Assembly: GCA_009773005.1 (NCBI GenBank)
Contig: WOUT01000018.1
Coordinates: 1-64,000, forward strand
Source of the DNA: Chloroflexota bacterium
Lineage (GTDB): Bacteria > Chloroflexota > Anaerolineae > Anaerolineales > Anaerolineaceae
Reading direction: 5' to 3'
DNA length: 64,000 bases
Shown here: positions 1 to 7,617 of the stretch, piece by piece
How the letters are laid out: the number at the start of each line of letters is the position of its first letter
How positions within the stretch are numbered: position 1 is the first letter of the stretch
Notes under the pieces: generated by a model
Seen by the model: the letters and a program-made list of their open reading frames with translations, nothing else
The model's database searches: none
What the model was told of the DNA's origin: nothing
Position numbers and translations under genes: made by a program

Positions 1-391
1 AACCTTTAGCTAACCTGGTTTCGTCTCGGGCTATTGATCTCAATTTGGGGTGGTCTTTCCCGAAATCTTAACTCTACCCCCATTTTTTGAGATGATACAT
101 CTTAAAGTATAGAAAAATAGATATCAGATAGTTTTATTTTAAAATGCGCATTGAATTCACATTGTAAACTCATTGTTTTGAAATATGTATTATTATTAAT
201 TGCTGGGAAATTATTATTAGGAATGATGGCGTCCGATTATTGATTTCCAATTTGATCCATGAATAACTTTGTACGTGGACCTGGTTTTTTTTCAAAGCAA
301 ATTACTTCCTTCAACAAAGATATTATCACTTACCAAAAATCGATAGTTTTATCATTTCAGATTACAATAGGATTATTCGGAGGTCAGGAAT
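1..391. other. Non-coding stretch at the window edge
   Basis: This AT-rich stretch holds no open frame with a convincing start and ribosome binding site on either strand. It presumably contains the promoter of the Roadblock gene pair downstream, but no clear -35/-10 pair could be picked out. The only ribosome binding signal is GGAGG at 379-383, which belongs to the gene starting at 392. The upstream gene lies outside the window. Confidence 0.5.
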
Positions 392-763
392 ATGGCAGAG
401 AATTTAGATGAAATCCTTGTCGAAATGAGCAGCGAAATCACTGGTTATGCAGCCAGCGCGATAATTGGAATGGATGGTCTAAATATTGCTAATCACACGA
501 TTGCAGATATTGATCCTGATGCAATCAGTGCGCAAATCACCTTGCTTTTCAAACTGGTTGATAATACTGTTGAAAAACTTGGCGCCGGTGTTGTTGAGGA
601 TGATCTCTTAACAACTGAGGGACTTTACATACTGATGCGGTTTCTCCCTAAAAAACAATATTTTTTGGGAATTGCAGCCAATCGGAAAAAAGCCAGTTTG
701 GGAAATTTGCGTTTATTTAGCAAATTGTATTCCGAACGAATCGCTAAAGTTTTGGCGCGGTAG
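392..763 (+). CDS. Roadblock/LC7 domain protein, single-domain
   Basis: A 123-residue protein that is almost entirely one Roadblock/LC7 fold. It has an N-terminal helix, a strand with the typical 'GMDGLNIA' turn (about residues 26-33), a central helix, and a C-terminal 'LGNLRLF' segment. Bacterial Roadblock proteins often act as partners or GTPase-activating proteins of small MglA-type GTPases and can control polarity or motility. No GTPase gene is in this window, so the partner is unknown. GGAGG at 379-383 supports the ATG at 392. A second Roadblock gene follows 31 bases later, so the two are probably co-transcribed and may form a heterodimer; that pairing is inference. Confidence 0.75.
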   Translation: MAENLDEILVEMSSEITGYAASAIIGMDGLNIANHTIADIDPDAISAQITLLFKLVDNTVEKLGAGVVEDDLLTTEGLYILMRFLPKKQYFLGIAANRKKASLGNLRLFSKLYSERIAKVLAR

Positions 764-794
764 ACCTATTTAGATCTCGGAAAAGGTAAAATCT

Positions 795-1322
795 ATGAAT
801 AAATTAGAAAAACTTATTCAGCAAATCCGTACTCAAATCGGTAATGATTTTATTTCTACTGATATTGTAGGGATTGATGGTTTATCCATTGCTGGTGATG
901 CAATCAGTCAAGGTTTCGATTTAGATATTGCAGCTGCTGCTCCTAAGGCAGCTCCGAAGGTTGCCGCTGCGCCACCTCTTGTTTGGCGAGGGACTGACTT
1001 CAGTATAAAGCCTGATGCAGAAATCAAGGTTGACAAGGTTGTTAAAAAGGAACTGGATATCGATACCGTTTTTGATTCCACAGATAGTTCAGCCCGGTTT
1101 GCCGCGGTGATGAAACTATCAGCCAGTGTCAGTAGTAAACTTGCAATGGGAACAGTAGACGATAACCTGATAACAACTGATAAAGTATATATTCTCAGTC
1201 GTTTTCTCGGGGATAATTCCTACTTCTGGGTATTATCCGTCACTCGTGATGCCACTCTCGGAACAATTCGGATGTTGATGAACGAGTATGCACCCCTTTT
1301 GTGGGATGCTATCCCTCATTAA
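795..1322 (+). CDS. Roadblock/LC7 domain protein with an internal Ala/Pro-rich insert
   Basis: A 175-residue paralogue of the preceding protein. Residues 1-35 and roughly 95-175 align by eye with the Roadblock fold: 'GIDGLSIAGD' near residue 27, then 'DDNLITTDKVYILSRF', then 'ATLGTIRML'. Between them lie about 60 extra residues, first Ala/Pro/Lys-rich (repeats of 'AAPK' and 'VAAAPP'), then charged. The insert sits between the second strand and the central helix, so it should loop out of the fold. The ATG at 795 is preceded by an AAAAGG-type ribosome binding site. The role is unknown; it is probably the partner of the upstream protein. Confidence 0.7.
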   Translation: MNKLEKLIQQIRTQIGNDFISTDIVGIDGLSIAGDAISQGFDLDIAAAAPKAAPKVAAAPPLVWRGTDFSIKPDAEIKVDKVVKKELDIDTVFDSTDSSARFAAVMKLSASVSSKLAMGTVDDNLITTDKVYILSRFLGDNSYFWVLSVTRDATLGTIRMLMNEYAPLLWDAIPH

Positions 1323-1431
1323 TCTAATTATCAACAATATCAAATCTGATTTGTGACCGTTCGCTATGTTCTCGATCAGATTATTGACAAATAGTCAGAT
1401 TATTTATTCAATAATTGGTCTTAGTGTATCC

Positions 1432-1459
1432 TTGACAGAATGTTAAGGATAGTTACAAT
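1432..1459 (+). promoter_or_regulatory. Sigma-70-type promoter of the acyl carrier protein gene
   Basis: TTGACA at 1432-1437 and TACAAT at 1454-1459 are separated by 16 bases, about 45 bases before the acyl carrier protein start. Upstream, arms AATCTGAT (1343-1350) and ATCAGATT (1375-1382) could form a weak long-loop hairpin ending the Roadblock transcript. The promoter is seen directly; activity is inferred. Confidence 0.65.
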
Positions 1460-1503
1460 TCTTTTAAATATATTATTACATTGGTCGCCAGGAGGTTCTT
1501 CAA

Positions 1504-1740
1504 ATGAGCGAAACGTTGGATAAAGTAAAAGCAGTTATCGTTGATGTTCTCAAAATAGATGAAAAGGAAATTAAGGAAGAAACTAAATTTGTAGAAGACT
1601 TAAAAGCAGATTCGATGGATCAGTTCTTTCTCATCGATGGATTTTGCGAAAAATTTGATATCAATATTAATGATGAAGATGCACGAACCATCAAGACCGT
1701 ATCAGACGCTGTAAAGTATATCGATACACACAAAAAATAA
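1504..1740 (+). CDS. acpP: Acyl carrier protein
   Basis: A 78-residue acidic helical protein of typical acyl carrier protein length. The phosphopantetheine attachment serine is Ser37 in 'KADSMDQ', a small variation of the usual D-S-L/M-D motif. It carries acyl chains in fatty-acid synthesis or a related pathway. AGGAGG lies 9 bases before the ATG, and the gene has its own promoter and a strong terminator, so it is monocistronic. The usual fab neighbours (fabF, fabD, fabG) are absent, so it could be a specialised carrier protein rather than the housekeeping one. Confidence 0.85.
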   Translation: MSETLDKVKAVIVDVLKIDEKEIKEETKFVEDLKADSMDQFFLIDGFCEKFDININDEDARTIKTVSDAVKYIDTHKK

Positions 1741-1747
1741 GACTAAC

Positions 1748-1779
1748 AAAAGAGGTGCTCATAAAAAGCACCTCTTTTT
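1748..1779. terminator. Rho-independent terminator, probably bidirectional
   Basis: A 12-bp perfect stem (AAAAGAGGTGCT with AGCACCTCTTTT), a 7-base loop and a T-rich tail. It lies between the convergent acyl carrier protein and sucD genes. A-rich sequence on the left and T-rich sequence on the right let it serve both strands. Confidence 0.85.
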
Positions 1780-1787
1780 ATTTAATT

Positions 1788-2654
1788 TTAGAGATTGACC
1801 AAGCCCGGGATTTCTTCTGGGAATCGGGCTATTTTTACTCCAACAGATTCCAATGTTTTTATTTTTCCTTCAGCTGTTCCTGATGTCCCCTCAATGATCG
1901 CTCCAGCGTGCCCCATTCGTTTTCCTGGAGGAGCTGAAACGCCGGCAATGAATGAAATAACAGGTTTTGTAAGTTTTCGCGAAATGAAATCTGCAGCCAA
2001 TTCTTCATCATTCCCGCCGATTTCACCAATCATAATGATAGCATCGGTCTTGGCATCCGCTTCAAATAAGTCAAGGGTTTCAACAAATCCCATCCCCTTA
2101 ACCGGATCTCCACCAATCCCAACACAAGTTGACACTCCCATTCCATTCTTCTTGAGAGCATAAAGGACCTCGTAAGTGAGTGTTCCAGACCTCGAAACAA
2201 CACCGATGTTTCCAGGGATAGAAATATTGCCTGGGATGATTCCAATCTTGGTTTCACCCGGGGTTAATATGCCTGGACAATTAGGTCCAATAAGTTTTGT
2301 TTTCCGTGATTTAAGATATTGCTTTACGCGCATCATATCCTGGATAGGCGCTCCTTCGGTTATGCACACAACAAGTGGAATCTCTGCGTCTACGGCTTCA
2401 AAAATTGCATCCCCTACATACATTGCCGGTACAAAGATTACTGATGCATTCGCTCCAGTCACCTCCATAGCGATTTGCACCGAATCAAAAACCGGGATTT
2501 TTCCATTAAGCACCCAGTCACCGCCTTTTCCTGGGGTTACTCCGGCTACAATATTGGTTTTATAAAATAGCATTTGTTCTGTATGGAATAAACCTTCATT
2601 TCCAGTAATCCCTTGGACAAGTAAACGAGTATCCTTGTTCGCTAAAATGCTCAT
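1788..2654 (-). CDS. sucD: Succinyl-CoA synthetase (ADP/GDP-forming), alpha subunit
   Basis: A 288-residue protein matching SucD in length and motifs. It has an N-terminal CoA-binding Rossmann fold ('[10 protein letters not shown]'), '[10 protein letters not shown]', '[10 protein letters not shown]', and the active-site phosphohistidine His249 in 'RMGHAGAI'. It reversibly converts succinyl-CoA to succinate with substrate-level phosphorylation in the citric-acid cycle or a partial cycle. It begins three bases after the sucC stop, so the two subunits are co-transcribed and probably translationally coupled. Confidence 0.95.
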   Translation of the reverse strand: MSILANKDTRLLVQGITGNEGLFHTEQMLFYKTNIVAGVTPGKGGDWVLNGKIPVFDSVQIAMEVTGANASVIFVPAMYVGDAIFEAVDAEIPLVVCITEGAPIQDMMRVKQYLKSRKTKLIGPNCPGILTPGETKIGIIPGNISIPGNIGVVSRSGTLTYEVLYALKKNGMGVSTCVGIGGDPVKGMGFVETLDLFEADAKTDAIIMIGEIGGNDEELAADFISRKLTKPVISFIAGVSAPPGKRMGHAGAIIEGTSGTAEGKIKTLESVGVKIARFPEEIPGLVNL

Positions 2655-2657
2655 CCA

Positions 2658-3794
2658 CTACCCTCCATAGGCCTTTTGTACAGCAATTGTTGCAGCCTCG
2701 ACTAAAGTTTCAGCAGGAATTAAACTTGATCCTCTCAACAACCTGAGCCCCTCTTCATCATTTGTCCCGACTAAACGAACAATAATTGGAATCTCAGGTT
2801 TTACTTCGTTATAAGCTGTCATTAATCCTTTTGCCACTTCATCACATCGCGTGATACCTCCAAAAACGTTAATTAGAATAGCTTTAACATTTTGATCTTC
2901 CAAAATCAACCGAAGCGATGCCGCAACCTTTTCTGCAGTCGCACCGCCCCCGATATCAAGGAAATTTGCCGCGTCTCCGCCTAGGGTTTTTATGATATCC
3001 ATGGTCGCCATTGCCAAACCAGCGCCATTTACGAGACAACCAATGTTACCTTCCATCTTAATGAAGGTAACGCCAAATGCTCTTCCCTTAATTTCTGGAC
3101 CTGATTCTGCGTCCTTGTCTCTCAATTCAGCAAGACTAGGATGCCTGAATAACGCATTGTCGTCCAATATAATTTTTGCATCCAATGCCAGCAGTCGCTT
3201 GTCAGCAGTAATTACCAACGGATTGATCTCGACAAGTGTCGCATCACATTCCACATATACCTTCCAAACGCCATTGATAATTTCTCCAAATTCCTGCCAA
3301 TACATTCGATCAAGATCAATATTAATGGCAACATCTCGCAATTGATAATCTCGAAGTCCTAATAATGGATCGATGGTTCTTTTAATAATTCTTTCTGGTG
3401 TTTTTAGTGCAACATCTTCAACTTCTACTCCTCCTGAGCTTGAAGCCATTAAAACAGGTTTTTGAGTATTACGATCATTGGCAATTGATAAATAGAATTC
3501 TTGTGAAATTGATACAGCTTCATCAACGAGGACTTTTCTGACGGGTAAGCCTTTAATTTCCATACTTAAGATTTGGTTGGCAAATTCTTCAGCCTCGTCA
3601 CTTGATTTCGCAATGCGTACGCCGCCAACCTTTCCTCGCCCGCCAACTAAAACCTGTGCTTTAATGACTACTTTTCCCCCCAATTCATCACTTATTTGCC
3701 TGACTTCTTTTGCTGAATTTGCGATCCGTCCATTTGGAATTGGAATTCCGTACATAGTAAAAAGGATTTTTGATTGGTATTCGTGAAGTTTCAT
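2658..3794 (-). CDS. sucC: Succinyl-CoA synthetase, beta subunit
   Basis: With the start at 3794 the product has 378 residues and begins 'MKLHEYQSK', the standard SucC N-terminus of an ATP-grasp domain. 'LVGGRGKVGG' near residue 45 is the nucleotide-binding loop, and the C-terminal half carries the ligase/CoA domain ('GGGATAEKV', 'NVFGGITRCD'). An in-frame ATG 30 bases upstream (3824) would add ten residues not found in the family. The AAAGGCGG ribosome binding site points to 3794. First gene of the sucCD operon; its promoter lies in 3795-3913. Confidence 0.93.
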   Translation of the reverse strand: MKLHEYQSKILFTMYGIPIPNGRIANSAKEVRQISDELGGKVVIKAQVLVGGRGKVGGVRIAKSSDEAEEFANQILSMEIKGLPVRKVLVDEAVSISQEFYLSIANDRNTQKPVLMASSSGGVEVEDVALKTPERIIKRTIDPLLGLRDYQLRDVAINIDLDRMYWQEFGEIINGVWKVYVECDATLVEINPLVITADKRLLALDAKIILDDNALFRHPSLAELRDKDAESGPEIKGRAFGVTFIKMEGNIGCLVNGAGLAMATMDIIKTLGGDAANFLDIGGGATAEKVAASLRLILEDQNVKAILINVFGGITRCDEVAKGLMTAYNEVKPEIPIIVRLVGTNDEEGLRLLRGSSLIPAETLVEAATIAVQKAYGG

Positions 3795-3913
3795 CCAGCC
3801 GCCTTTTAATACGTTAGATTCCACAAACCGATTGAATTATACAATGTCGCAATTCTCCAAAAAACAGTCCAGATTTCGCTCTGGACTGTTTGACCACATA
3901 CTCACATAATCGT

Positions 3914-4960
3914 CTATTCTTTCAAGAAGTTTTCAAGTGCTTCTTTACTGATTCGATACGACTCGCCAATTTTCTTTGCTTTTAGACCACCAGAAGTGAT
4001 TGCAGCAATCACATCAGCCTCGGCCACCTTAAGAACATTGGCAGCTTCAGCAGTGGTCATCACGGAAGGAATGCTTGCAGCAGCCCCCGAGGTTGTTGTT
4101 TGCCCTGTTTGATTGGTTCCAATCCCTGCAAGCGACTGAGACAAAACGTTACCTATCCCTAAACCAGCGCCAATACCAGCGGTGAGACCTGCACCACCAC
4201 CTGGATTGTTGGCAGCTTCTCGCATGGCATCAGAAGCCTGCAATTGTGCATAGGTCTGCATATCCAACATTCCCATGGCACGCAATTCCTCAGCAGATTT
4301 TTCTGAAGGTTTCAGGCTGCCAATGTAAAAGGTCTTTAATAGAATCCCGAGTGCAGCAAAATCTTCCTGGGCTTTAACACGAATCCCTGCACCAAGTTCC
4401 TCGGTTAACCCGATCATTTCTAGAACATTTTTCTTGCCGCCTGTCTCACCTAAAATATCCTGTAGTTTGGAAAGCAGCATAGTGCGTAATCGGTTTTCGA
4501 TGTCAGAAATTCGATAAACGCTCTGGGCACCGACTACTTGCGTCACAAATTGTTGCGGATCTGAAATTTGGAAACTATAAGTTCCATACCCCTGCAGGAG
4601 AGCAATTCCTAATCCGACGCCGGTGTTTTTAACGATAATCGGTTGAGCGGTTCCCCATTTGCGATCCGGGAATTCTCTCATGGAGACATAATAAACTTCA
4701 GCCGTGAACGGAGTACGATCATTAAACGCTTTACCAATGAAATCCGTGAGTAACGGGATATTTGCGGTTACGATCGTATGTCGTCCGGGGCCAAATGTAT
4801 CAAGCGCATTGCCGTCACGCATGAACACGACCCGCTGTGATTCACGTACGATCACCTGAGAACCAATGCGCAGATCTGCCACACCAGCCTCTGGAAAGCG
4901 ATGAACCAGTTCATCAGTCATTTCACTTGCATATTCGACTACATCAAAAATTCTTGCCAT
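3914..4960 (-). CDS. SPFH/Band-7 protein with a C-terminal helix-turn-helix (excisionase-like) domain
   Basis: A 348-residue protein. Residues about 20-235 form an SPFH/Band-7 domain of the YdjI/virion-core-protein subtype ('VVFMRDGNALDTFGPGRHTI', 'FQISDPQQFV'), a scaffold-forming fold. A Gly/Ala-rich linker (about 250-300, 'GGGAGLTAGIGAGLGIGNV') follows. The last 48 residues ('MTTAEAANVLKVAEADVIAAI' through 'YRISKEALENFL') read as a MerR/excisionase-type helix-turn-helix. No transmembrane segment is obvious. The gene lies 31 bases downstream of a coiled-coil gene on the same strand. In relatives the C-terminal position often holds a zinc ribbon or other small module, so the terminal domain could bind a peptide or protein rather than DNA. 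Confidence 0.75.
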   Translation of the reverse strand: MARIFDVVEYASEMTDELVHRFPEAGVADLRIGSQVIVRESQRVVFMRDGNALDTFGPGRHTIVTANIPLLTDFIGKAFNDRTPFTAEVYYVSMREFPDRKWGTAQPIIVKNTGVGLGIALLQGYGTYSFQISDPQQFVTQVVGAQSVYRISDIENRLRTMLLSKLQDILGETGGKKNVLEMIGLTEELGAGIRVKAQEDFAALGILLKTFYIGSLKPSEKSAEELRAMGMLDMQTYAQLQASDAMREAANNPGGGAGLTAGIGAGLGIGNVLSQSLAGIGTNQTGQTTTSGAAASIPSVMTTAEAANVLKVAEADVIAAITSGGLKAKKIGESYRISKEALENFLKE

Positions 4961-4991
4961 TGGGTCTCTCCCTGGATGATTGAATAATTAA

Positions 4992-5510
4992 TTACTGACC
5001 GAACTTCATCAATTCTGAACGTTTGTTGAAGGAATCAACACAGTCTTGTGCTTTCTGATTCAAATTTCTTACCGCTGCTGGAAATCCATCAGTATCAATT
5101 GAAACTTCAAGGTTATCTATCGCGTTTGAAATTTCATCTACCATTGTCATTAGCGCCAAGTCAAATTGATAAATCTTCTCTAACTCAGCCTCATTGATTT
5201 TTACGGCATCAAAAAAACCAGAATAGCCATAAGCTGCAGTCTTAATCCTATCAATGAATTGGCGAAGTCTGACTGCTGCGATTTCAATATCATCTATTAC
5301 CTCGATTTTGCCAGCATTTACAAGATCGCGTTGAATGCTGGATAATCTTTGCCATTGTTGTTGATACTTGTCAGATATCGTTTCACGTAGAAGTTTATCC
5401 GCTGATCTACGGTCAGAACGCTCAATATACCCTTTGAATCCCGGGATTTTGGCCAATAGTTTCTTCAATGCGTCTTGTTGGGTTGTTACCCGATCAAACA
5501 AATCGCTCAT
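4992..5510 (-). CDS. Hypothetical helical/coiled-coil protein upstream of the SPFH gene
   Basis: A 172-residue charged, almost entirely helical protein without signal peptide or membrane segment. It contains heptad-like stretches ('KLLRETISDKYQQQWQRLSS', 'MVDEISNAIDNLEV') and no cysteines in catalytic-looking positions apart from one near the C-terminus. I do not recognise a named family. Its position directly upstream of the SPFH protein, same strand and likely same transcript, suggests it is a partner or adaptor of that assembly. AGGAT lies just upstream of the ATG at 5510. Confidence 0.6.
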   Translation of the reverse strand: MSDLFDRVTTQQDALKKLLAKIPGFKGYIERSDRRSADKLLRETISDKYQQQWQRLSSIQRDLVNAGKIEVIDDIEIAAVRLRQFIDRIKTAAYGYSGFFDAVKINEAELEKIYQFDLALMTMVDEISNAIDNLEVSIDTDGFPAAVRNLNQKAQDCVDSFNKRSELMKFGQ

Positions 5511-5821
5511 TCGTATCCTCCATTTTTTACATAATAGAAAGTCTTAATGATTATAATATTATTTCGTGCGAGATTCAATTTCTTGCACACATTTATAATA
5601 CGAAAATCTTGCGTAAAAAATTCAATTAAAATGTTAATTTTTTATAAGAGAATAATGCATTTTGACAACTAATTGTTCAGATTCTTGCAAGTAATTTTAC
5701 AGACACTGGAAACCTCTTTTCAAATTTGTTAAGTATTTTATTATGAGTAGCACTTGAATTGTATTTTTCTTTGGTTATACTTTTAATAGCATAATCCAAT
5801 TTTATGAAAGGAGTGATTGCC
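5511..5821. other. Divergent intergenic region between the SPFH pair and the pilus locus
   Basis: A 311-base AT-rich region with no credible small gene. It must hold the leftward promoter of the coiled-coil/SPFH pair, not confidently located, and the rightward promoter of the first pilin gene (5754-5781, listed separately). Confidence 0.5.
5754..5781 (+). promoter_or_regulatory. Promoter of the first Flp pilin gene
   Basis: TTGAAT (5754-5759), 16-base spacer, TATACT (5776-5781), 41 bases before the start codon. Geometry and sequence closely match the promoter of the second pilin gene, consistent with duplication of the whole promoter-gene unit. Confidence 0.6.
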
Positions 5822-5977
5822 ATGTTATTCGCACCGAAAGAAAAAGGTCAAGGTTTAATTGAATATGCATTGATACTCGTCTTAATTGCTGTTGTTGTGA
5901 TTGTCGTCCTAAGGCTTCTCGGGCCTCAGATCGGCGGAGTTTTCAGCAAAATCAACGATTCGCTATCTTCTACATAA
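5822..5977 (+). CDS. flp: Flp/Fap-type pilin, copy 1
   Basis: A 51-residue prepilin. Its leader 'MLFAPKEKG' is followed by 'QGLIEYALILVLIAVVVIVV', with Glu at +5 and Tyr at +6 after the predicted cleavage at Gly9: the Flp prepilin pattern. A single hydrophobic helix fills residues 12-33, and the C-terminal tail is short. Processed by a TadV/PilD-type peptidase and assembled into the Tad pilus; no such peptidase gene is in this window. GAAAGGAG lies 8 bases before the ATG. The protein differs from copy 2 (6170-6325) at only three positions, all near the C-terminus (Asp46, Ser50, Thr51). Confidence 0.88.
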   Translation: MLFAPKEKGQGLIEYALILVLIAVVVIVVLRLLGPQIGGVFSKINDSLSST

Positions 5978-5999
5978 TTTGTATTTTGGACATGACCTG

Positions 6000-6026
6000 C
6001 AGAGAGACCCCACAAGAGCCTCTCTG
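6000..6026 (+). terminator. Weak hairpin after pilin copy 1
   Basis: CAGAGAG (6000-6006) pairs with CTCTCTG (6020-6026) around a 13-base loop. The T tract after it is poor. It may attenuate transcription or stabilise the short pilin mRNA rather than terminate fully. Confidence 0.4.
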
Positions 6027-6050
6027 TCAGTTTCTACAGCAAAAATGTCT

Positions 6051-6096
6051 GATTGCAAAGTCATAGTAATGTTGATTGCAAAGTCATTGTAATGTT
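6051..6096 (+). repeat. Tandem 23-bp direct repeat upstream of pilin copy 2
   Basis: Two adjacent 23-base units beginning GATTGCAAAGTCAT (6051-6073 and 6074-6096), differing at one base. They end 6 bases before the -35 box of the second pilin promoter, a good place for an activator or repressor site. No such repeat precedes copy 1. Confidence 0.7.
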
Positions 6097-6102
6097 GACG
6101 AC

Positions 6103-6130
6103 TTGAAATTTTCACTCAGAATGCTATAAT
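6103..6130 (+). promoter_or_regulatory. Promoter of the second Flp pilin gene
   Basis: TTGAAA (6103-6108), 16-base spacer, TATAAT (6125-6130). The consensus -10 suggests stronger expression than copy 1. The 23-bp tandem repeat lies immediately upstream. Confidence 0.7.
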
Positions 6131-6169
6131 GGTTATTAACGAATTCAATTTAATGAAAGGAGATACCTC

Positions 6170-6325
6170 ATGTTATTCGCACCGAAAGAAAAAGGTCAAG
6201 GTTTAATTGAATACGCATTGATTCTCGTTTTGATTGCAGTTGTTGTGATCGTTGTCCTACGGCTGCTCGGGCCCCAGATTGGCGGAGTATTCAGCAAGAT
6301 CAATAGCTCCTTGTCTGGCGTCTAG
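6170..6325 (+). CDS. flp: Flp/Fap-type pilin, copy 2
   Basis: A 51-residue prepilin identical to copy 1 in 48 residues: same leader, predicted cleavage after Gly9, Glu/Tyr at +5/+6, one hydrophobic helix. The tail ends 'INSSLSGV'. The first 43 or so bases of the two genes are identical. After that there are many third-codon-position changes that leave the protein unchanged, so the copies are held by purifying selection. The gene has its own promoter and a strong terminator, so pilin can be made in excess over the assembly machinery encoded downstream. Confidence 0.9.
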   Translation: MLFAPKEKGQGLIEYALILVLIAVVVIVVLRLLGPQIGGVFSKINSSLSGV

Positions 6326-6345
6326 ACACTATCGCGCATAATAAT

Positions 6346-6376
6346 AAGAAAGGCTCTGATTTCAGAGCCTTTCTTA
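6346..6376 (+). terminator. Rho-independent terminator after pilin copy 2
   Basis: AAGAAAGGCTCTGA pairs with TCAGAGCCTTTCTT in a 12-14 bp stem with a tiny TT-containing loop, followed by ATTTG. It separates the pilin transcript from cpaB. A possible -10 TATAAT for the cpaB operon lies at 6437-6442 without a good -35. Confidence 0.8.
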
Positions 6377-6487
6377 TTTGTAAGGATAATTGGGGGAAAA
6401 GATTAGATAATCGGGTATTCTTTTATTAATTTGCCGTATAATTAAGCTTAGTGTTCACTTGGATTTATTGAATCGTAGGAGGAACCA

Positions 6488-7582
6488 ATGGCTGCAGGCA
6501 AAAAACGGAGCGGAAGAATTTTCATAATAATAATATTGATCGTTGGGGTAGGAGCGGTTCTAGCGTATCTCTTGCTGACTGGGGGTTCAGGGAGCCAGAC
6601 CACTGATCAACAAGTTCCCACCCTTACTCCAAATTATGAGTTAGTGGAGATTGTCATTGCCTCGCAATTCATCCCTCGAGGATCATTGATCACAAGTGAT
6701 GTTTTGACCACAATAAAATATCCGAAAGCTGAATTGCCGCAGGACACTTTCTTTTCAAGTATTGAAGAAGCAGTGGGCACAAAGGCAAAATACAATATCG
6801 ACCCAGCGGTGCCATTAACCATCAGCATGGTGATTCATGAGGGAGGTGGCTCTCTCGCATCCTTCGATATTCCCGCCGGGATGACGGCTTATTCACTCCC
6901 AGCCAGCCCTGAAACAACCATTGCCTACGCTCCACAAAAAGGGGATCGTGTTATGGTCGTTGGCTGCCTGCTTCTTTCAGATGTGGATACAGACTACCAA
7001 TCCCGTTTGCCTAATAGTGCGAATACCACATTCGCCCCCGGTTTTTCTGAAGCAGGTGTTACAAATTCGATAACGGTCGTACCTCTTGGCGAAGGTCAAT
7101 TTTCTTATTATGGCCGCTACGAATTGGATACAGCCACAAACCAATTGGTCTTTGTTTCTCCCTCTGAGATCCAACGACCTCGCCTTGTTTGCCAAACGAT
7201 TATTCAGGATGCCATGGTCCTTCAAGTTGGTATGTTCCCGTTAGGTCCAACGACTGAGGGTACAGCCATTCCCACTCCAGTTGTGGTTGCAACAGAACAA
7301 GGCGGTACAACTGGGACGGTGTATCCAGGATCCATTACTCTTGTTGTTTCTCCACAAGACACCCTTGTTATCAATTACTTGCTGCTCTCAGGAGCAAAAT
7401 TATCAATGGCTTTACGCAGCTCTGGGGATACCAGCTATATATCGACTGATCCGGTTACCTTGCAATACGTGATGGATCAAAAAAATATCCCTTCACCTTT
7501 AAAATTGCCTTATAGCGTGGAACCAAGAATTGACTCACTCATCTACCCTGGCTTCAATGACTATATTTTGATTCAACCTTAA
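6488..7582 (+). CDS. cpaB: Tad pilus assembly protein CpaB (SAF domain)
   Basis: A 364-residue protein with one N-terminal membrane helix (about residues 11-32) and the rest predicted outside. Residues about 45-115 form a SAF domain ('IVIASQFIPRGSLITSDVLTTI'), followed by the RcpC/CpaB region with a second conserved block near 'TLVVSPQDTLVINYLLLSGAKLS'. CpaB/RcpC proteins belong to the Tad pilus envelope complex and in diderms contact the secretin. No secretin gene is nearby, consistent with a monoderm cell. TAGGAGGA precedes the ATG. First gene of the cpaB-cpaE-cpaF-tadB-tadC operon. Confidence 0.85.
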   Translation: MAAGKKRSGRIFIIIILIVGVGAVLAYLLLTGGSGSQTTDQQVPTLTPNYELVEIVIASQFIPRGSLITSDVLTTIKYPKAELPQDTFFSSIEEAVGTKAKYNIDPAVPLTISMVIHEGGGSLASFDIPAGMTAYSLPASPETTIAYAPQKGDRVMVVGCLLLSDVDTDYQSRLPNSANTTFAPGFSEAGVTNSITVVPLGEGQFSYYGRYELDTATNQLVFVSPSEIQRPRLVCQTIIQDAMVLQVGMFPLGPTTEGTAIPTPVVVATEQGGTTGTVYPGSITLVVSPQDTLVINYLLLSGAKLSMALRSSGDTSYISTDPVTLQYVMDQKNIPSPLKLPYSVEPRIDSLIYPGFNDYILIQP

Positions 7583-7617
7583 TAGTTTAGATCGAATTAC
7601 GAGTTGTCGGAGTTGTT

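Noticed and set aside
1795-2565. Open frames on the plus strand opposite sucD
   Set aside because: They lack ribosome sites and family similarity and are shadows of the strongly conserved sucD frame.
3795-3824. Longer N-terminus for sucC starting at 3824
   Set aside because: The extra ten residues are not family-like, and the ribosome binding site fits the ATG at 3794.
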